This document shows, piece after piece, positions 1-10,100 of a DNA stretch of 64,000 nucleotides. The stretch's first letter is position 1; every line of letters begins with the position of its first letter. Below the pieces are notes generated by a model that did not search any database, had not been told where the DNA came from, and saw nothing but the letters and a program-made list of their open reading frames with translations. The stretch lies in the NCBI GenBank assembly GCA_963974345.1, contig CAXBBW010000012.1, positions 1 through 64,000 on the forward strand, written 5' to 3'. The DNA is from RHLJ01 sp963974345 (GTDB taxonomy: Bacteria > Bacteroidota > Rhodothermia > Balneolales > Balneolaceae). The translations under genes were made by a program, and so were the position numbers.

Positions 1-56
1 TCCGTGAAGGTGGCCGTACCGTAGGTGCCGGTGTTGTAACTAAAATCTTAGATTAG
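1..56 (+). CDS. tuf: elongation factor Tu, C-terminal end only
   Basis: Partial gene cut by the window start; the reading frame begins at base 3 and stops with TAG at 54-56. The 17 visible residues, REGGRTVGAGVVTKILD, match the strongly conserved C-terminus of EF-Tu, the GTPase that delivers aminoacyl-tRNA to the ribosome. The position directly ahead of tRNA-Trp and secE-nusG is the usual bacterial tuf location, which supports the call. Confidence 0.93.
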   Translation, partial: REGGRTVGAGVVTKILD

Positions 57-86
57 TCTAAGAAAAATTTATTGACAGCACATCTT

Positions 87-111
87 GAGTAGGTAGCAAT
101 GCTGTCTACTC
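87..111 (+). terminator. hairpin between tuf and tRNA-Trp
   Basis: GAGTAG (87-92) pairs with CTACTC (106-111), and AGC (95-97) with GCT (101-103) inside it. The downstream tract is only moderately T-rich. It may terminate tuf or serve as a processing site releasing the tRNA. An overlapping TTGACA-like hexamer at 72-77 has no convincing -10 partner. Confidence 0.4.
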
Positions 112-123
112 TTGTGTGTATCT

Positions 124-196
124 ACGGGTGTAGCTCAGTTGGTAGAGCACTGGTCTCCAAAACCAGGTGTCGGGAGTTCGAGTCTCTCCACCCGTG
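124..196 (+). tRNA. trnW: tRNA-Trp (anticodon CCA)
   Basis: A complete 73-nt cloverleaf. Acceptor ACGGGTG pairs with CACCCGT, with G as discriminator. The D-arm is GCTC/GAGC. The anticodon stem CTGGT/ACCAG encloses loop CTCCAAA, giving anticodon CCA. The T-arm GGGAG/CTCTC encloses TTCGAGT. The 3' CCA is not encoded. A tRNA-Trp between tuf and secE is a common bacterial arrangement. Confidence 0.97.
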
Positions 197-218
197 CAAA
201 CGAATTAGTACTGTAATT

Positions 219-401
219 ATGGAAAAACTTATAAATTTTTTTGAAAGTGTAGGTAACGAGTTCAAGAAAGTATCTTGGCCTACTCAGAAAGAATTAATAG
301 ATAATACGATTATTGTAGTTGTGTTCTCGATCATTGTCTCTGTGTTTATTTTTGGAGTTGATCAATTATACAGTACAGTACTAGAAGCTATTTATAAATA
401 A
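219..401 (+). CDS. secE: preprotein translocase subunit SecE
   Basis: A 60-residue single-span membrane subunit of the SecYEG translocon, which moves unfolded proteins across the inner membrane. It shows the short SecE layout: an amphipathic N-terminus with the conserved FKKVSWPTQKEL segment (residues 15-26) and one hydrophobic helix (about 30-48). I chose the ATG at 219 because a longer in-frame reading to base 99 would run through tRNA-Trp. The stop TAA (399-401) overlaps the nusG ATG by one base, so the two are translationally coupled. Confidence 0.95.
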   Translation: MEKLINFFESVGNEFKKVSWPTQKELIDNTIIVVVFSIIVSVFIFGVDQLYSTVLEAIYK

Positions 402-955
402 TGAGTAAAGAACTAGAACATGGTTGGTATGTAGTTCGCTGCTTTTCCAGTCATGAAAAAAAAGTAAAAGAGTTTCTCGATCGCGAAATCGAAGATCAGG
501 ATCTAAGTGACAAGATAATAGATGTTCTTGTACCAACTGAGACTGTAGTTGAAATACGTGGTGGAAAGAAACGAACCCGAGAGAAGAATTTCTTTCCGGG
601 ATATATTTTAGTGAATACGCATTATGATGAAGAGGTAAATAACCTCATACAAAGCGCACCATCTTGCCTTGGTTTTTTGAAAGGTAAAAATGACGTGATG
701 CCCTCCCCGCTTAAAAAGCACGAAGTCCAACGCATTATAGGACGAGTGCAGGAAGCTGGAGATGAAACGCGGAATGTTGAAATTCCGTACAGCGAAGGCG
801 ACTTGGTTAAAGTAATATCAGGACCATTTAAAGATTTCGATGGTACCGTGCAGGAAGTGAACCCCGAAAAATTAAAACTCCGAGTATTGGTGAGTATTTT
901 CGGTCGTAGAACTCCTGTAGAAGTAGATGTGAACCAAGTTGAATCCGCAACATAA
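401..955 (+). CDS. nusG: transcription termination/antitermination factor NusG
   Basis: A 184-residue protein of normal NusG length. The N-terminal NGN domain starts at HGWYVVRCFSSHEKKV and includes the FFPGYILV segment (around residues 65-72). The C-terminal KOW domain carries EGDLVKVISGPFKDFDGTV (around 130-148). NusG binds RNA polymerase to suppress pausing and couples it to Rho or to ribosomal protein S10. The start overlaps the secE stop by one base. A 75-bp gap without an obvious terminator leads to rplK. Confidence 0.97.
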   Translation: MSKELEHGWYVVRCFSSHEKKVKEFLDREIEDQDLSDKIIDVLVPTETVVEIRGGKKRTREKNFFPGYILVNTHYDEEVNNLIQSAPSCLGFLKGKNDVMPSPLKKHEVQRIIGRVQEAGDETRNVEIPYSEGDLVKVISGPFKDFDGTVQEVNPEKLKLRVLVSIFGRRTPVEVDVNQVESAT

Positions 956-1030
956 AGAACCTAGTTGATGCACACTAGCTATTACGCGATAAACAGAAGT
1001 TATATAAATAGATTAGGATCCTGAAAATCC

Positions 1031-1462
1031 ATGGCTAAAAAAGTTGAAAGAATCCTGAAGCTCCAAATTGTTGGCGGGCAGGCAAACCCTGCGCCACCTG
1101 TAGGACCGGCTCTCGGTCAGGCAGGCATCAACATTATGGAGTTTTGCAAAGCCTTTAATGCTAAGACTCAGGACAAAACCGGAACAGTTATACCTGTTGA
1201 GATTACTGTGTTCGCGGATAAGTCTTTTACGTTTAAGACAAAAACTCCGCCTGCACCAGTACTTCTTAAACAAGCAGCAAAACTCAAATCCGGTTCAGGC
1301 GAACCAAACCGCGTAAAAGTGGGGACGGTAACCTGGAGCCAATGCAAAGAAATTGCACAGGAGAAAATGGAGGACCTTAATGCGTTCGACATCGAAGCTG
1401 CTGCAGAAATGATTGCAGGAACGGCTCGGAGTATGGGTCTTAGAGTTAACCGCGACAGGTAA
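1031..1462 (+). CDS. rplK: 50S ribosomal protein L11
   Basis: 143 residues, the usual L11 length. The N-terminal domain has KLQIVGGQANPAPPVGPALG, and the C-terminal 23S-rRNA-binding domain ends in ARSMGLRV. L11 builds the GTPase-associated centre of the large subunit with the L10/L12 stalk. It stands first in rplK-rplA-rplJ-rplL. The gap to rplA is 13 bp, so they share a transcript. Its neighbours and the conserved termini leave little doubt. Confidence 0.97.
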   Translation: MAKKVERILKLQIVGGQANPAPPVGPALGQAGINIMEFCKAFNAKTQDKTGTVIPVEITVFADKSFTFKTKTPPAPVLLKQAAKLKSGSGEPNRVKVGTVTWSQCKEIAQEKMEDLNAFDIEAAAEMIAGTARSMGLRVNRDR

Positions 1463-1475
1463 GGAAATAGAACTC

Positions 1476-2177
1476 ATGGCAAAAAGAGGAAAAAAATATC
1501 AGCAGGCCGCTGTACTTGTAAACTCAGAGTTGGAATATACTTTGGAAGAAGCATGCGATCTTGTTAAGAAAACATCGGACACCAATTTTGATGCGTCCGT
1601 GGACATTGACATCCGTTTGGGTGTTGATCCGCGACATGCAGATCAAATGGTACGTGGAACTGTGAGCTTGCCTCATGGTACCGGTAAAGAAGTTCGTGTT
1701 TTAGCTCTCGTAAATGAGAGTAAACAAGCCGAAGCTACTGAAGCAGGTGCAGACTATGTAGGTCTGGATGATTATATCGCAAAAATTGAAGAAGGTTGGG
1801 CGGAAATCGACGTGATTATCGCAACGCCGGATGTAATGGGCAAACTCGGTAAGCTTGGACGCTTTTTAGGTCCACGCGGATTGATGCCAAACCCCAAAAG
1901 TGGAACAGTAACAATGGATGTTGCAGCTGCTGTAAAGCAAGTAAAAGCTGGACAAATTGATTTCCGTGTTGATAAAGCAGGAATTCTTCATACATCTGTT
2001 GGTAAAGTTAGTTTTGGAGCAAGCGATTTGAAAGATAATGCTGAAGCATTTCTTCAAACTGTAATGCGTCTAAGACCAGCTTCTGCAAAAGGTATTTACG
2101 TAAAAAGCGTATTTATGAGCAGCACTATGGGGCCAAGTATCCCGATAAGCAGAACCGCAGTTACATCTCTTAATTAG
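1476..2177 (+). CDS. rplA: 50S ribosomal protein L1
   Basis: 233 residues from the ATG at 1476 (MAKRGKKYQ), the normal L1 start and length. A longer in-frame reading from 1413 would overlap rplK by 50 bp and adds no conserved sequence. The signature GRFLGPRGLMPNPKSGTVT lies in the middle of the protein. L1 forms the mobile L1 stalk that helps release E-site tRNA, and in many bacteria it represses its own mRNA. rplJ follows after 13 bp, preceded by a strong AGGAGG site. Confidence 0.97.
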   Translation: MAKRGKKYQQAAVLVNSELEYTLEEACDLVKKTSDTNFDASVDIDIRLGVDPRHADQMVRGTVSLPHGTGKEVRVLALVNESKQAEATEAGADYVGLDDYIAKIEEGWAEIDVIIATPDVMGKLGKLGRFLGPRGLMPNPKSGTVTMDVAAAVKQVKAGQIDFRVDKAGILHTSVGKVSFGASDLKDNAEAFLQTVMRLRPASAKGIYVKSVFMSSTMGPSIPISRTAVTSLN

Positions 2178-2190
2178 GAGGAATTAAATT

Positions 2191-2712
2191 ATGCCTACTG
2201 CAGAAAAGAGAGCAGTTTTAGACGAAATTGCAGAAAACCTGAAAAAAGCTAATGCGGTGTATGTCACCAATTACTCAGGTATGTCTGTAGCTGACGCTAA
2301 TAAACTGCGAGGTGCATTTCGTAAGGGAAATGTCTTCTTCAAAGTATACAAGAATAAGTTGATGAAACTTGCAATGGAAGAAGTTGGAGGTTACGATTTA
2401 GTAATTCCAGCCTTAACCGAGCAAAATGCATTTGCGTTCGTTGAAGAAGAATTATCTGCGCCTGCAAAGGTTTTAAAAGATTTTCTAAAGGAAAACAAAC
2501 GTCCAGAATTTAAAGCTGCTATCGTAGATGGCGACTTTTATGGCGAAGACAAGCTTGAAACGCTTGCTGCAATGAAATCGAAAAACGAGATCATTGGAGA
2601 TATCCTTGGTTTACTTGCCGCACCTATGTCAAATGTACTTGGTGCTTTAAATGCGCAGGGATCTAACCTTGTTGGTGCTGTGAAGACCATCGCTGAAAAA
2701 GGCGAAAACTAA
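2191..2712 (+). CDS. rplJ: 50S ribosomal protein L10
   Basis: 173 residues, standard for L10. The N-terminal rRNA-binding half includes NAVYVTNYSGMSVADANKLR and FFKVYKNKLMKLAM; the C-terminal helix that anchors L7/L12 dimers follows. A strong ribosome-binding site (TTAGGAGGAATT) precedes the ATG. Unlike enterobacteria, there is no long L10 leader ahead of it: only 13 bp separate it from rplA, so autoregulation at a dedicated rplJ leader is not evident here. Confidence 0.97.
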   Translation: MPTAEKRAVLDEIAENLKKANAVYVTNYSGMSVADANKLRGAFRKGNVFFKVYKNKLMKLAMEEVGGYDLVIPALTEQNAFAFVEEELSAPAKVLKDFLKENKRPEFKAAIVDGDFYGEDKLETLAAMKSKNEIIGDILGLLAAPMSNVLGALNAQGSNLVGAVKTIAEKGEN

Positions 2713-2762
2713 CCCTTATTTACAACTAAGAATTTTACTTAAAAAAACAACTGGAGATAAAA

Positions 2763-3140
2763 ATGGCTGACGTTAAAAAACTGGCTGAAGAGCTTGTCAA
2801 CCTAACTATCAAAGAAGCTAATGAACTTGCAAAAGTTCTTGAAGAAGAATACGATATCAAGCCTGCAGCTGCCGCTGTAGCTGTTGCTGGACCTGCTGGT
2901 GGTGGCGATGCTGCTGCTGAGGAAGAGCAAACTGAGTTTGATGTAGTATTAACTGCAGCTGGCGCTAAGAAAATCGCGGTAATTAAAGAAGTACGCGGTA
3001 TTACTGGCCTAGGTCTTAAAGAAGCTAAAGAATTAGTAGATGGAGCCCCTAATACAATTAAGGAAGGCGCTGCTAAAGCTGAAGCCGAAGAGATTAAAGC
3101 TAAGCTTGAAGAAGCTGGAGCTACTGTAGAGCTTAAATAA
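2763..3140 (+). CDS. rplL: 50S ribosomal protein L7/L12
   Basis: 125 residues. An N-terminal dimerisation helix is followed by an Ala/Gly-rich hinge (AAAAAVAVAGPAGGGDAA) and the C-terminal factor-binding domain with GITGLGLKEAKELVDGAP. Several copies form the stalk that recruits translation GTPases. The gene ends at 3140, followed by a structured 135-bp spacer before rpoB. Confidence 0.97.
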   Translation: MADVKKLAEELVNLTIKEANELAKVLEEEYDIKPAAAAVAVAGPAGGGDAAAEEEQTEFDVVLTAAGAKKIAVIKEVRGITGLGLKEAKELVDGAPNTIKEGAAKAEAEEIKAKLEEAGATVELK

Positions 3141-3163
3141 GCACTTTGTTAAAATTTCGTTGG

Positions 3164-3233
3164 TAGCCAATATCGTGAAAACGGTATTGGCTATTGGCGT
3201 CTATATTATTTAACCCCTGATTTATCAAGGGTT
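3164..3233 (+). promoter_or_regulatory. two-hairpin spacer between rplL and rpoB
   Basis: The first hairpin pairs TAGCCAATATCG (3164-3175) with CGGTATTGGCTA (3182-3193) around TGAAAA: 12 bp with one G-T pair. The second pairs AACCC-C-TGA (3212-3220) with TCA-A-GGGTT (3225-3233) around a TTTA loop, with one mismatch. Neither is followed by a good T-tract, so complete termination is unlikely. In E. coli the equivalent spacer carries an attenuator and an RNase III site; a similar role here is inference. Confidence 0.55.
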
Positions 3234-3275
3234 TGTACTGTATTATCACCCTTCAACAAAAAGGAGAGGTTCCTT

Positions 3276-6200
3276 TTGAGCACGAAGATGCAAATTATTC
3301 CTAATACAAATCGCCAATCTTTTGGGCGTACACAACATGTTTTAGATTATCCAGATTTTCTGGATATACAACTAGAATCATTCGAGAAATTCGTACAACT
3401 AGACATTGCTCCAAATGAGAGAGAAAGTCAAGGTTTACAAAGAATATTTGATGAAAATTTCCCTATTCAAGATACAAGGGAAACCCATATTCTCGAATTT
3501 CTCTATTACAATGTTGACGTTCCCCGTTATACTATTAAAGAATGCCAAGATCGTGGCTTAACATATTCTGTACCGTTAAAAGCGAAACTACGTCTTTCGT
3601 CTGTTGATGACAGCGATGAAGCAAGTGAAACTATCGAGCAAGAAGTTTTCTTAGGAGATCTTCCTTGGATGACTAATCGTGGTACTTTCATTATTAACGG
3701 AGCAGAAAGAGTTATTGTAAGTCAATTACACCGATCACCAGGTGTTTTCTTTGGTCAATCTGTTCATCCTAACGGTACTCAGCTTTATTCAGCTCGAGTT
3801 ATTCCTTTTAAAGGATCTTGGATTGAATTTACCACAGACATCCGTGATGTGCTTTGGGCATACATCGATAGAAAGAAAAAGATCCCAGCAACAACATTAT
3901 TACGGGCTTTAGGATATTCATCAGACATTGAAATTTTAAGTCTTTTCGAGCTATCTGAAGAAGTTAAATTCGGAAGTAAACCAGATTTCAATAAGAAATT
4001 GGTTGGAAGTAGACTTGCTCAGAATATCATCGTTGAAGAGATGGAAGAGGTTGTTGATGATGAAACTGGAGAAGTTACCGAAGCACTCAATAGAAAAATT
4101 GTTTTCGAACGTGATCATCAGTTAACTGAAGATGACTATGGAATGCTGAAAGAAGCTGAATTAAAAACAGTTCTTATTCAAAAAATCACTCCAGAAGAAT
4201 CTGAGCGTTCTGTAGTCATGAATACGCTTAGAAAAGATCCAACATGGGATGAGCATTCTGCACTTGGTGAAGTATATACGCAGATAAGATCAGGTGAAAT
4301 GCCAGATCCAGAAACATCTCGTGCCATACTAGAAAGGTTATTCTTTAGCGACAAGAAATATGATCTTGGAGAAGTTGGTAGATATCGTTTAAATAAACGT
4401 TTGCACCAAGATGATACAACGGTTCAATATCTCACTAAAGAAGATATCGTTGCTATTATTACTGAGGTAATTCGCCTCAAGAATATGAAATCTCAAGTTG
4501 ATGATATTGATCACTTGAGTAATAGACGTATTAGAACGGTTGGTGAACAACTAGGTCAGCAATTCGCGATCGGTTTAGCTCGAATGGCTCGTACTATTAA
4601 AGAAAGAATGAACTCTAGAGATGCTGAGCAGTTAACACCTCAAGATTTGGTGAATGCTCGTACTATCTCAAGTGTAATTAACACATTCTTTGGTACCAAT
4701 CAGCTATCTCAGTTTATGGATCAAACTAACCCTCTAGCAGAATTGACGCACAAACGTCGTATGTCTGCACTTGGACCTGGTGGTTTGACACGTGAGCGTG
4801 CTGGTTTTGAGGTACGTGATGTTCACTATACTCACTACGGTCGACTTTGTCCTATTGAGACCCCTGAAGGTCCTAATATTGGTTTGATCTCATCACTTTG
4901 TATTCATGCAAAAGTGAATGATTTCGGTTTTATTGAAACTCCTTACCGTAAAGTTAAAGAAGGAAAGGTTAGTAAAACGGTTGAATATTTAGCTGCAGAG
5001 CAAGAAGATGAGACAGTAATTGCGCAAGCAAACGCTGAGCTTGATGATAAAGGGATGTTCAAAAATGAATTGGTTTTCTCAAGAATGCGTGAGGGTAATT
5101 ACTCGAATGCAAAGCAAGATGAAATCGAATACATGGATGTTGCTACCAATCAAATTACTTCGTTAGCTGCGGCATTAATTCCATTTATTGAGCATGATGA
5201 TGCAAACCGAGCCTTGATGGGATCGAACATGCAACGTCAAGCCGTTCCATTGCTTCGACCGGAAGCTCCAGTAGTAGGAACTGGTCTGGAACATCGTGCC
5301 GCTCGTGATTCTCGTGCAATTATAACTGCTGAAGCAAATGGTGAAGTGGTTTATGTAAGTGCAATGGAAGTTCGCGTTAAATATGAGCGTACTGAAACTC
5401 AACAGCATTGTTATTTTGATGGTGGAATTAAATCATACAAGCTTGATAAATTCACGAGAACAAATCAGGATACTGCCACTAACCAGCGCCCAATTGTAAA
5501 AGTTGGCGATAAGGTTAAAAAAGATCAGGCAATTGTGGATGGTTGTTCTACCGACGGTGGAGAGCTTGCTCTTGGTCGTAATCTGCTTGTAGCGTTTATG
5601 CCTTGGAGAGGTTATAACTTTGAGGATGCGATTGTAATTTCTGAGCGTATTGTTCAGGAAGATATTTACACATCTATTCACGTTACTGAATTCGAACAAC
5701 AAGTTCGTGACACTAAGCGTGGAGAAGAAGAACTTACTCGTGAAATTCCTAACGTAAGTGAAGAAGCTACTCGTAATCTTAACGAACGCGGTATGATTCG
5801 CGTTGGTGCTAAGATTAATCCAGGCGATATTCTTGTAGGTAAAATTACTCCTAAAGGGGAAACAGATCCTACACCTGAAGAAAAACTTCTTCGTGCAATT
5901 TTTGGTGATAAAGCAGGTGATGTAAAAGATGCATCGCTAAAAACACCACCAGGAGTTTCTGGTACTATAATCAACACTAAACTCTTCAGTAGAAAACGCG
6001 ATGAGCTAGTATCTAGAAAGGAAGAGAAAAAACGTGTTGAACAAGAACAAGAGCGTCATTCACAAAAACTTGCTGAATTAAATCAGCAATGGGCTGACAA
6101 GATGTACTCACTTCTTCGTGATAAAACATCTCCAGGCGTTCTTGACTACAGTAACTATGAGCTTATCCCGAAAGGAGAGAAGTACAAAAAATCTGTATTT

Positions 6201-7100
6201 GAAGAAATTGATCCTGTAAACATCAATGAAAATATTGATTGGGCTACAGACCAGGAATTAGTAAAACATGTTAGACTTCTTTTCCACAACTATCGTGAAC
6301 TAAGACGTGAAATCGATAGCGAAGCAAAAAGAAGAACATTTGCGATTCAAGTAGGAGACGAATTACCTCCAGGAATCATCCAAAAAGCCAAAGTTTATAT
6401 TGCTAAGAAGCGTAAACTTCAGGTGGGTGATAAGATGGCTGGTCGTCACGGTAACAAAGGTGTTGTTGCTAAAATCGTACCTGTTGAAGACATGCCATTT
6501 ATGGAAGATGGTACTCCGGTAGACATTTGTCTAAATCCACTTGGCGTACCTTCTCGTATGAACCTTGGTCAAATTTATGAAACCATTTTAGGATGGGCAG
6601 CTAAGAAACTTGGTACTACATTCGCATCACCAATTTTTGATGGTGCAACAATGGATGATGTAAAAGAAAAACTTCGTGATGCCGGTCTTCCAGAGGATGG
6701 ACGTGTTAACCTATATGATGGTAGAAGTGGAGAACCATTCTCTCAAAAAACTACGGTAGGTTATATCTACATGATCAAATTGAATCACTTGGTTCAAGAT
6801 AAGATGCACTCTCGTTCAATCGGGCCATACTCACTTATTACTCAGCAACCGTTGGGTGGTAAAGCTCAATTTGGTGGCCAGAGACTTGGAGAGATGGAAG
6901 TTTGGGCGCTATATGCGTACGGTGCTTCTAGTATCTTGAAAGAAATGCTCACTGTAAAAAGTGATGACGTGAAAGGGCGTTCCAAAGTTTATGAAGCCAT
7001 TGTAAAAGGTGAAAACCTTCCTGATGGAGACGTGCCGGAATCATTTAAGGTATTATTACGAGAGCTTATGGGTCTCGGCCTTGAAATTCACTTAAATTAA
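3276..7100 (+). CDS. rpoB: DNA-directed RNA polymerase subunit beta
   Basis: 1274 residues, normal for this phylum. The rifampicin-pocket region contains FFGTNQLSQFMDQTNPLAEL. Further on are EGPNIGLI, GYNFEDAIVIS and the conserved GRHGNKGVV, and the C-terminus is the clamp-contacting MGLGLEIHLN. The start is TTG at 3276, nine bases after AAGGAG (3261-3266). The first ATG, at 3288, is much further from this site, so TTG is the better start. It forms the catalytic core with rpoC, 25 bp downstream. Confidence 0.97.
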   Translation: MSTKMQIIPNTNRQSFGRTQHVLDYPDFLDIQLESFEKFVQLDIAPNERESQGLQRIFDENFPIQDTRETHILEFLYYNVDVPRYTIKECQDRGLTYSVPLKAKLRLSSVDDSDEASETIEQEVFLGDLPWMTNRGTFIINGAERVIVSQLHRSPGVFFGQSVHPNGTQLYSARVIPFKGSWIEFTTDIRDVLWAYIDRKKKIPATTLLRALGYSSDIEILSLFELSEEVKFGSKPDFNKKLVGSRLAQNIIVEEMEEVVDDETGEVTEALNRKIVFERDHQLTEDDYGMLKEAELKTVLIQKITPEESERSVVMNTLRKDPTWDEHSALGEVYTQIRSGEMPDPETSRAILERLFFSDKKYDLGEVGRYRLNKRLHQDDTTVQYLTKEDIVAIITEVIRLKNMKSQVDDIDHLSNRRIRTVGEQLGQQFAIGLARMARTIKERMNSRDAEQLTPQDLVNARTISSVINTFFGTNQLSQFMDQTNPLAELTHKRRMSALGPGGLTRERAGFEVRDVHYTHYGRLCPIETPEGPNIGLISSLCIHAKVNDFGFIETPYRKVKEGKVSKTVEYLAAEQEDETVIAQANAELDDKGMFKNELVFSRMREGNYSNAKQDEIEYMDVATNQITSLAAALIPFIEHDDANRALMGSNMQRQAVPLLRPEAPVVGTGLEHRAARDSRAIITAEANGEVVYVSAMEVRVKYERTETQQHCYFDGGIKSYKLDKFTRTNQDTATNQRPIVKVGDKVKKDQAIVDGCSTDGGELALGRNLLVAFMPWRGYNFEDAIVISERIVQEDIYTSIHVTEFEQQVRDTKRGEEELTREIPNVSEEATRNLNERGMIRVGAKINPGDILVGKITPKGETDPTPEEKLLRAIFGDKAGDVKDASLKTPPGVSGTIINTKLFSRKRDELVSRKEEKKRVEQEQERHSQKLAELNQQWADKMYSLLRDKTSPGVLDYSNYELIPKGEKYKKSVFEEIDPVNINENIDWATDQELVKHVRLLFHNYRELRREIDSEAKRRTFAIQVGDELPPGIIQKAKVYIAKKRKLQVGDKMAGRHGNKGVVAKIVPVEDMPFMEDGTPVDICLNPLGVPSRMNLGQIYETILGWAAKKLGTTFASPIFDGATMDDVKEKLRDAGLPEDGRVNLYDGRSGEPFSQKTTVGYIYMIKLNHLVQDKMHSRSIGPYSLITQQPLGGKAQFGGQRLGEMEVWALYAYGASSILKEMLTVKSDDVKGRSKVYEAIVKGENLPDGDVPESFKVLLRELMGLGLEIHLN

Positions 7101-7125
7101 TCACTGTTAATTAGGAGGAACACCC

Positions 7126-10100
7126 TTGCCAATCACAAAAACATTAGCAGTTACAAACGACTTTAAGAGCATTGGAATTTCCCTTGCTTCTGCTGAAACT
7201 ATATTATCACGTTCTCATGGTGAAGTTTTAACACCTGAGACCATTAACTACAGAACCTTTAAACCAGAGATGGATGGTCTTTTCTGCGAAAAGATATTTG
7301 GACCTGTTAAGGATTACGAATGCCATTGTGGTAAATACAAGCGTATCCGTTATAAAGGTATTATCTGTGACCGTTGTGGTGTTGAAGTAACCAGAAAAGC
7401 AGTTCGCCGTGAGCGAATGGGGCACATCACTTTGACTGTGCCAGTTGTTCATATCTGGTATTTCAAATCTTTACCAAACAAGATCGCTTACCTTCTTGGT
7501 CTATCTTCAAAAAACCTTGATCGAATCGTTTATTATGAGACATTTGTAATTATAAATCCGGGACTCGCTCGTGATTTAGGTTACGCTAAAGGTGACTTGA
7601 TTTCTGAAGAAGAGAAGTATGATATCTTTGATCAACTTCCAGAAGACAATTTTGATCTGGATGATGATGAGGATGATAAATTCATCGTTAAGGAAGGTGC
7701 TGATGCACTTGCTGCAATGCTAGCTGACCTTGATCTTGATGATCTTGCTTATCAATTACGATATGAAGTGAAGCATGAGACTTCTCAAATGCGTAAGAAA
7801 AAGAAATTAAAACGACTTCAAGTAATAGAGTCTTTTAGATCTGCAAACCAGCATACTGAAAACCGTCCGGAATGGATGTGTCAAAGTGTAATTCCGGTTA
7901 TTCCACCTGAATTACGCCCATTGGTACCTCTTGAAGGTGGTCGATTTGCGACTTCAGATTTGAATGATCTTTACCGTCGTGTAATTATTAGAAATAATCG
8001 TCTTAAGAGACTGATCGATATTAAAGCTCCTGATGTAATTCTCCGTAACGAGAAGCGCATGTTGCAAGAAGCGGTTGATTCTCTTTATGACAACTCAAGA
8101 AAATCAAACGCCGTACGAAATAACAATCGTCCTCTAAAATCTTTAAGTGATATGCTTAAAGGTAAGAGCGGTCGTTTCCGTCAAAACCTCCTTGGTAAGC
8201 GTGTTGATTATTCTGGCCGTTCCGTAATTGTTGTTGGTCCTGAACTCAAAATGCATGAGTGTGGTCTACCAAAAGAAATGGCTGTTGAGTTATACAAACC
8301 ATTTATAATTCGTCGCTTGATTGAACGCGGTTATGTTAAAACCGTTAAGAGTGCGAAAAAAGTAGTTGATCGTAGAGATGCGGTTGTTTGGGAAGTTCTT
8401 GAAAATGTAATTGATGGACACCCAGTAATGTTAAACCGTGCTCCAACTCTTCACAGATTAGGTATTCAAGCATTCCAGCCAGTACTTATCGAAGAGAAGG
8501 CGATCAGACTTCACCCGTTAGCGTGTACAGCATTTAACGCCGATTTTGATGGTGATCAGATGGCGGTTCATTTACCGTTGAGTCATGATGCTGTACTCGA
8601 AGCTTCTATATTGATGCTTGGATCTCACAACATTATGAGTCCTGCAAGTGGTGGACCTATTGCGGTTCCATCTCAGGATATGATTTTGGGTCTTTATTAT
8701 TTAACAAAGCCAAGAAGTGGACAGAAAGGCGAAGGCAAAACATTTGCATCTCCTGATGAAGTAATTATCGCATTCGATCAAGGTCGTATCGATATCCACT
8801 CAAAAATAAATGTTAGAATTACAGCTCTAAACCCAGAGGGTGAGCCTGTAACCGAAGTAGTTAAAACATCTACTGGTCGAATAATTTTCAATGCAATTGT
8901 ACCTGTAGAAATGGGTTACATCAACAAAACATTGGGCAAAAAAGAGCTCCGTATATTGATTGGTGATATTCATGGAAAATGTGGTACTGCACGTTGTTCT
9001 ACCTTCTTGGATGACATGAAAAAGATTGGATACGAAAACGCTACTCTTGGTGGACTTTCTTTCAGTCTTGATGATATTATCATCCCAGATGCAAAAGCGA
9101 ACTTAATTAATGGCGCTAAGGATGAAGTAAATGCGATCCAAGGTCGATATGAGATGGGTTTCATTACCGATAATGAGCGTTACAATCAGGTAATTGATAA
9201 GTGGACTAGTACAACAAACCGTGTATCTGAGACACTCTTTCAAGCACTTGCTGATGACCGCGAAGGATTCAATCCTGTATTTATGATGGCCGATTCTGGT
9301 GCGAGAGGTTCGAAAGAACAAATTCGCCAGCTTGGTGGTATGCGTGGATTGATGGCTAAGCCACAAAAAAGTTCAATGCAACAAGGAAATGAGGTTATTG
9401 AAAACCCAATCCTTTCTTCATTCAAAGAAGGTCTTACAGTACTTGAGTACTTTATTTCTACTCACGGTGCTCGTAAAGGTCTTGCGGATACAGCTCTTAA
9501 AACTGCCGATGCGGGTTACCTAACTCGTCGTCTTGTAGATGTTTCTCAGGATGTTATTATAACAGAGGAAGATTGCGGTACACTTCGTGGAATTAAGATG
9601 CAGGCGTTAAAAGATAATGAAGATATTATCGAGCGTTTAGAAGATCGTATTATTGGTCGTTATTCTCTTTATGATGTAGTTGATCCTATTTCTGATGAGA
9701 CAATTTGTGAAGCAAATCAGATGATCGATGAAAAAGTAGCTCAGAAAATTGCTGAAACATCTATCGAAGAAGTTGATATCCGTTCAGTACTAACTTGCGA
9801 AACTGGTCGTGGTGTTTGTGCTAAATGTTACGGACGTGATCTAGCTCGTGGAACTGTTGTTGAGAAAGGTGAAGCAGTAGGTGTTATCGCAGCTCAATCT
9901 ATTGGAGAGCCGGGTACGCAGCTTACACTTCGTACGTTCCACGTTGGTGGTACAGCTTCTCGTCTTGAAGCAGATTCACAACACAAAGCGAAATTTGACG
10001 GTAAAGTTGAATTCGAAAATGTACGAGTTGTTATATACGATGACGGTGAAGAAGAGCATAGTGTAGTTCTTAGCCGTGCAGGTGAACTTAAAATTGTTGA

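Noticed and set aside
99..218. Longer secE reading beginning at base 99
   Set aside because: It would translate through the tRNA-Trp gene; the ATG at 219 gives the normal SecE N-terminus and length.
1413..1475. Upstream extension of rplA overlapping rplK
   Set aside because: Overlaps a conserved gene and adds nothing that L1 proteins have; the ATG at 1476 matches the family start.
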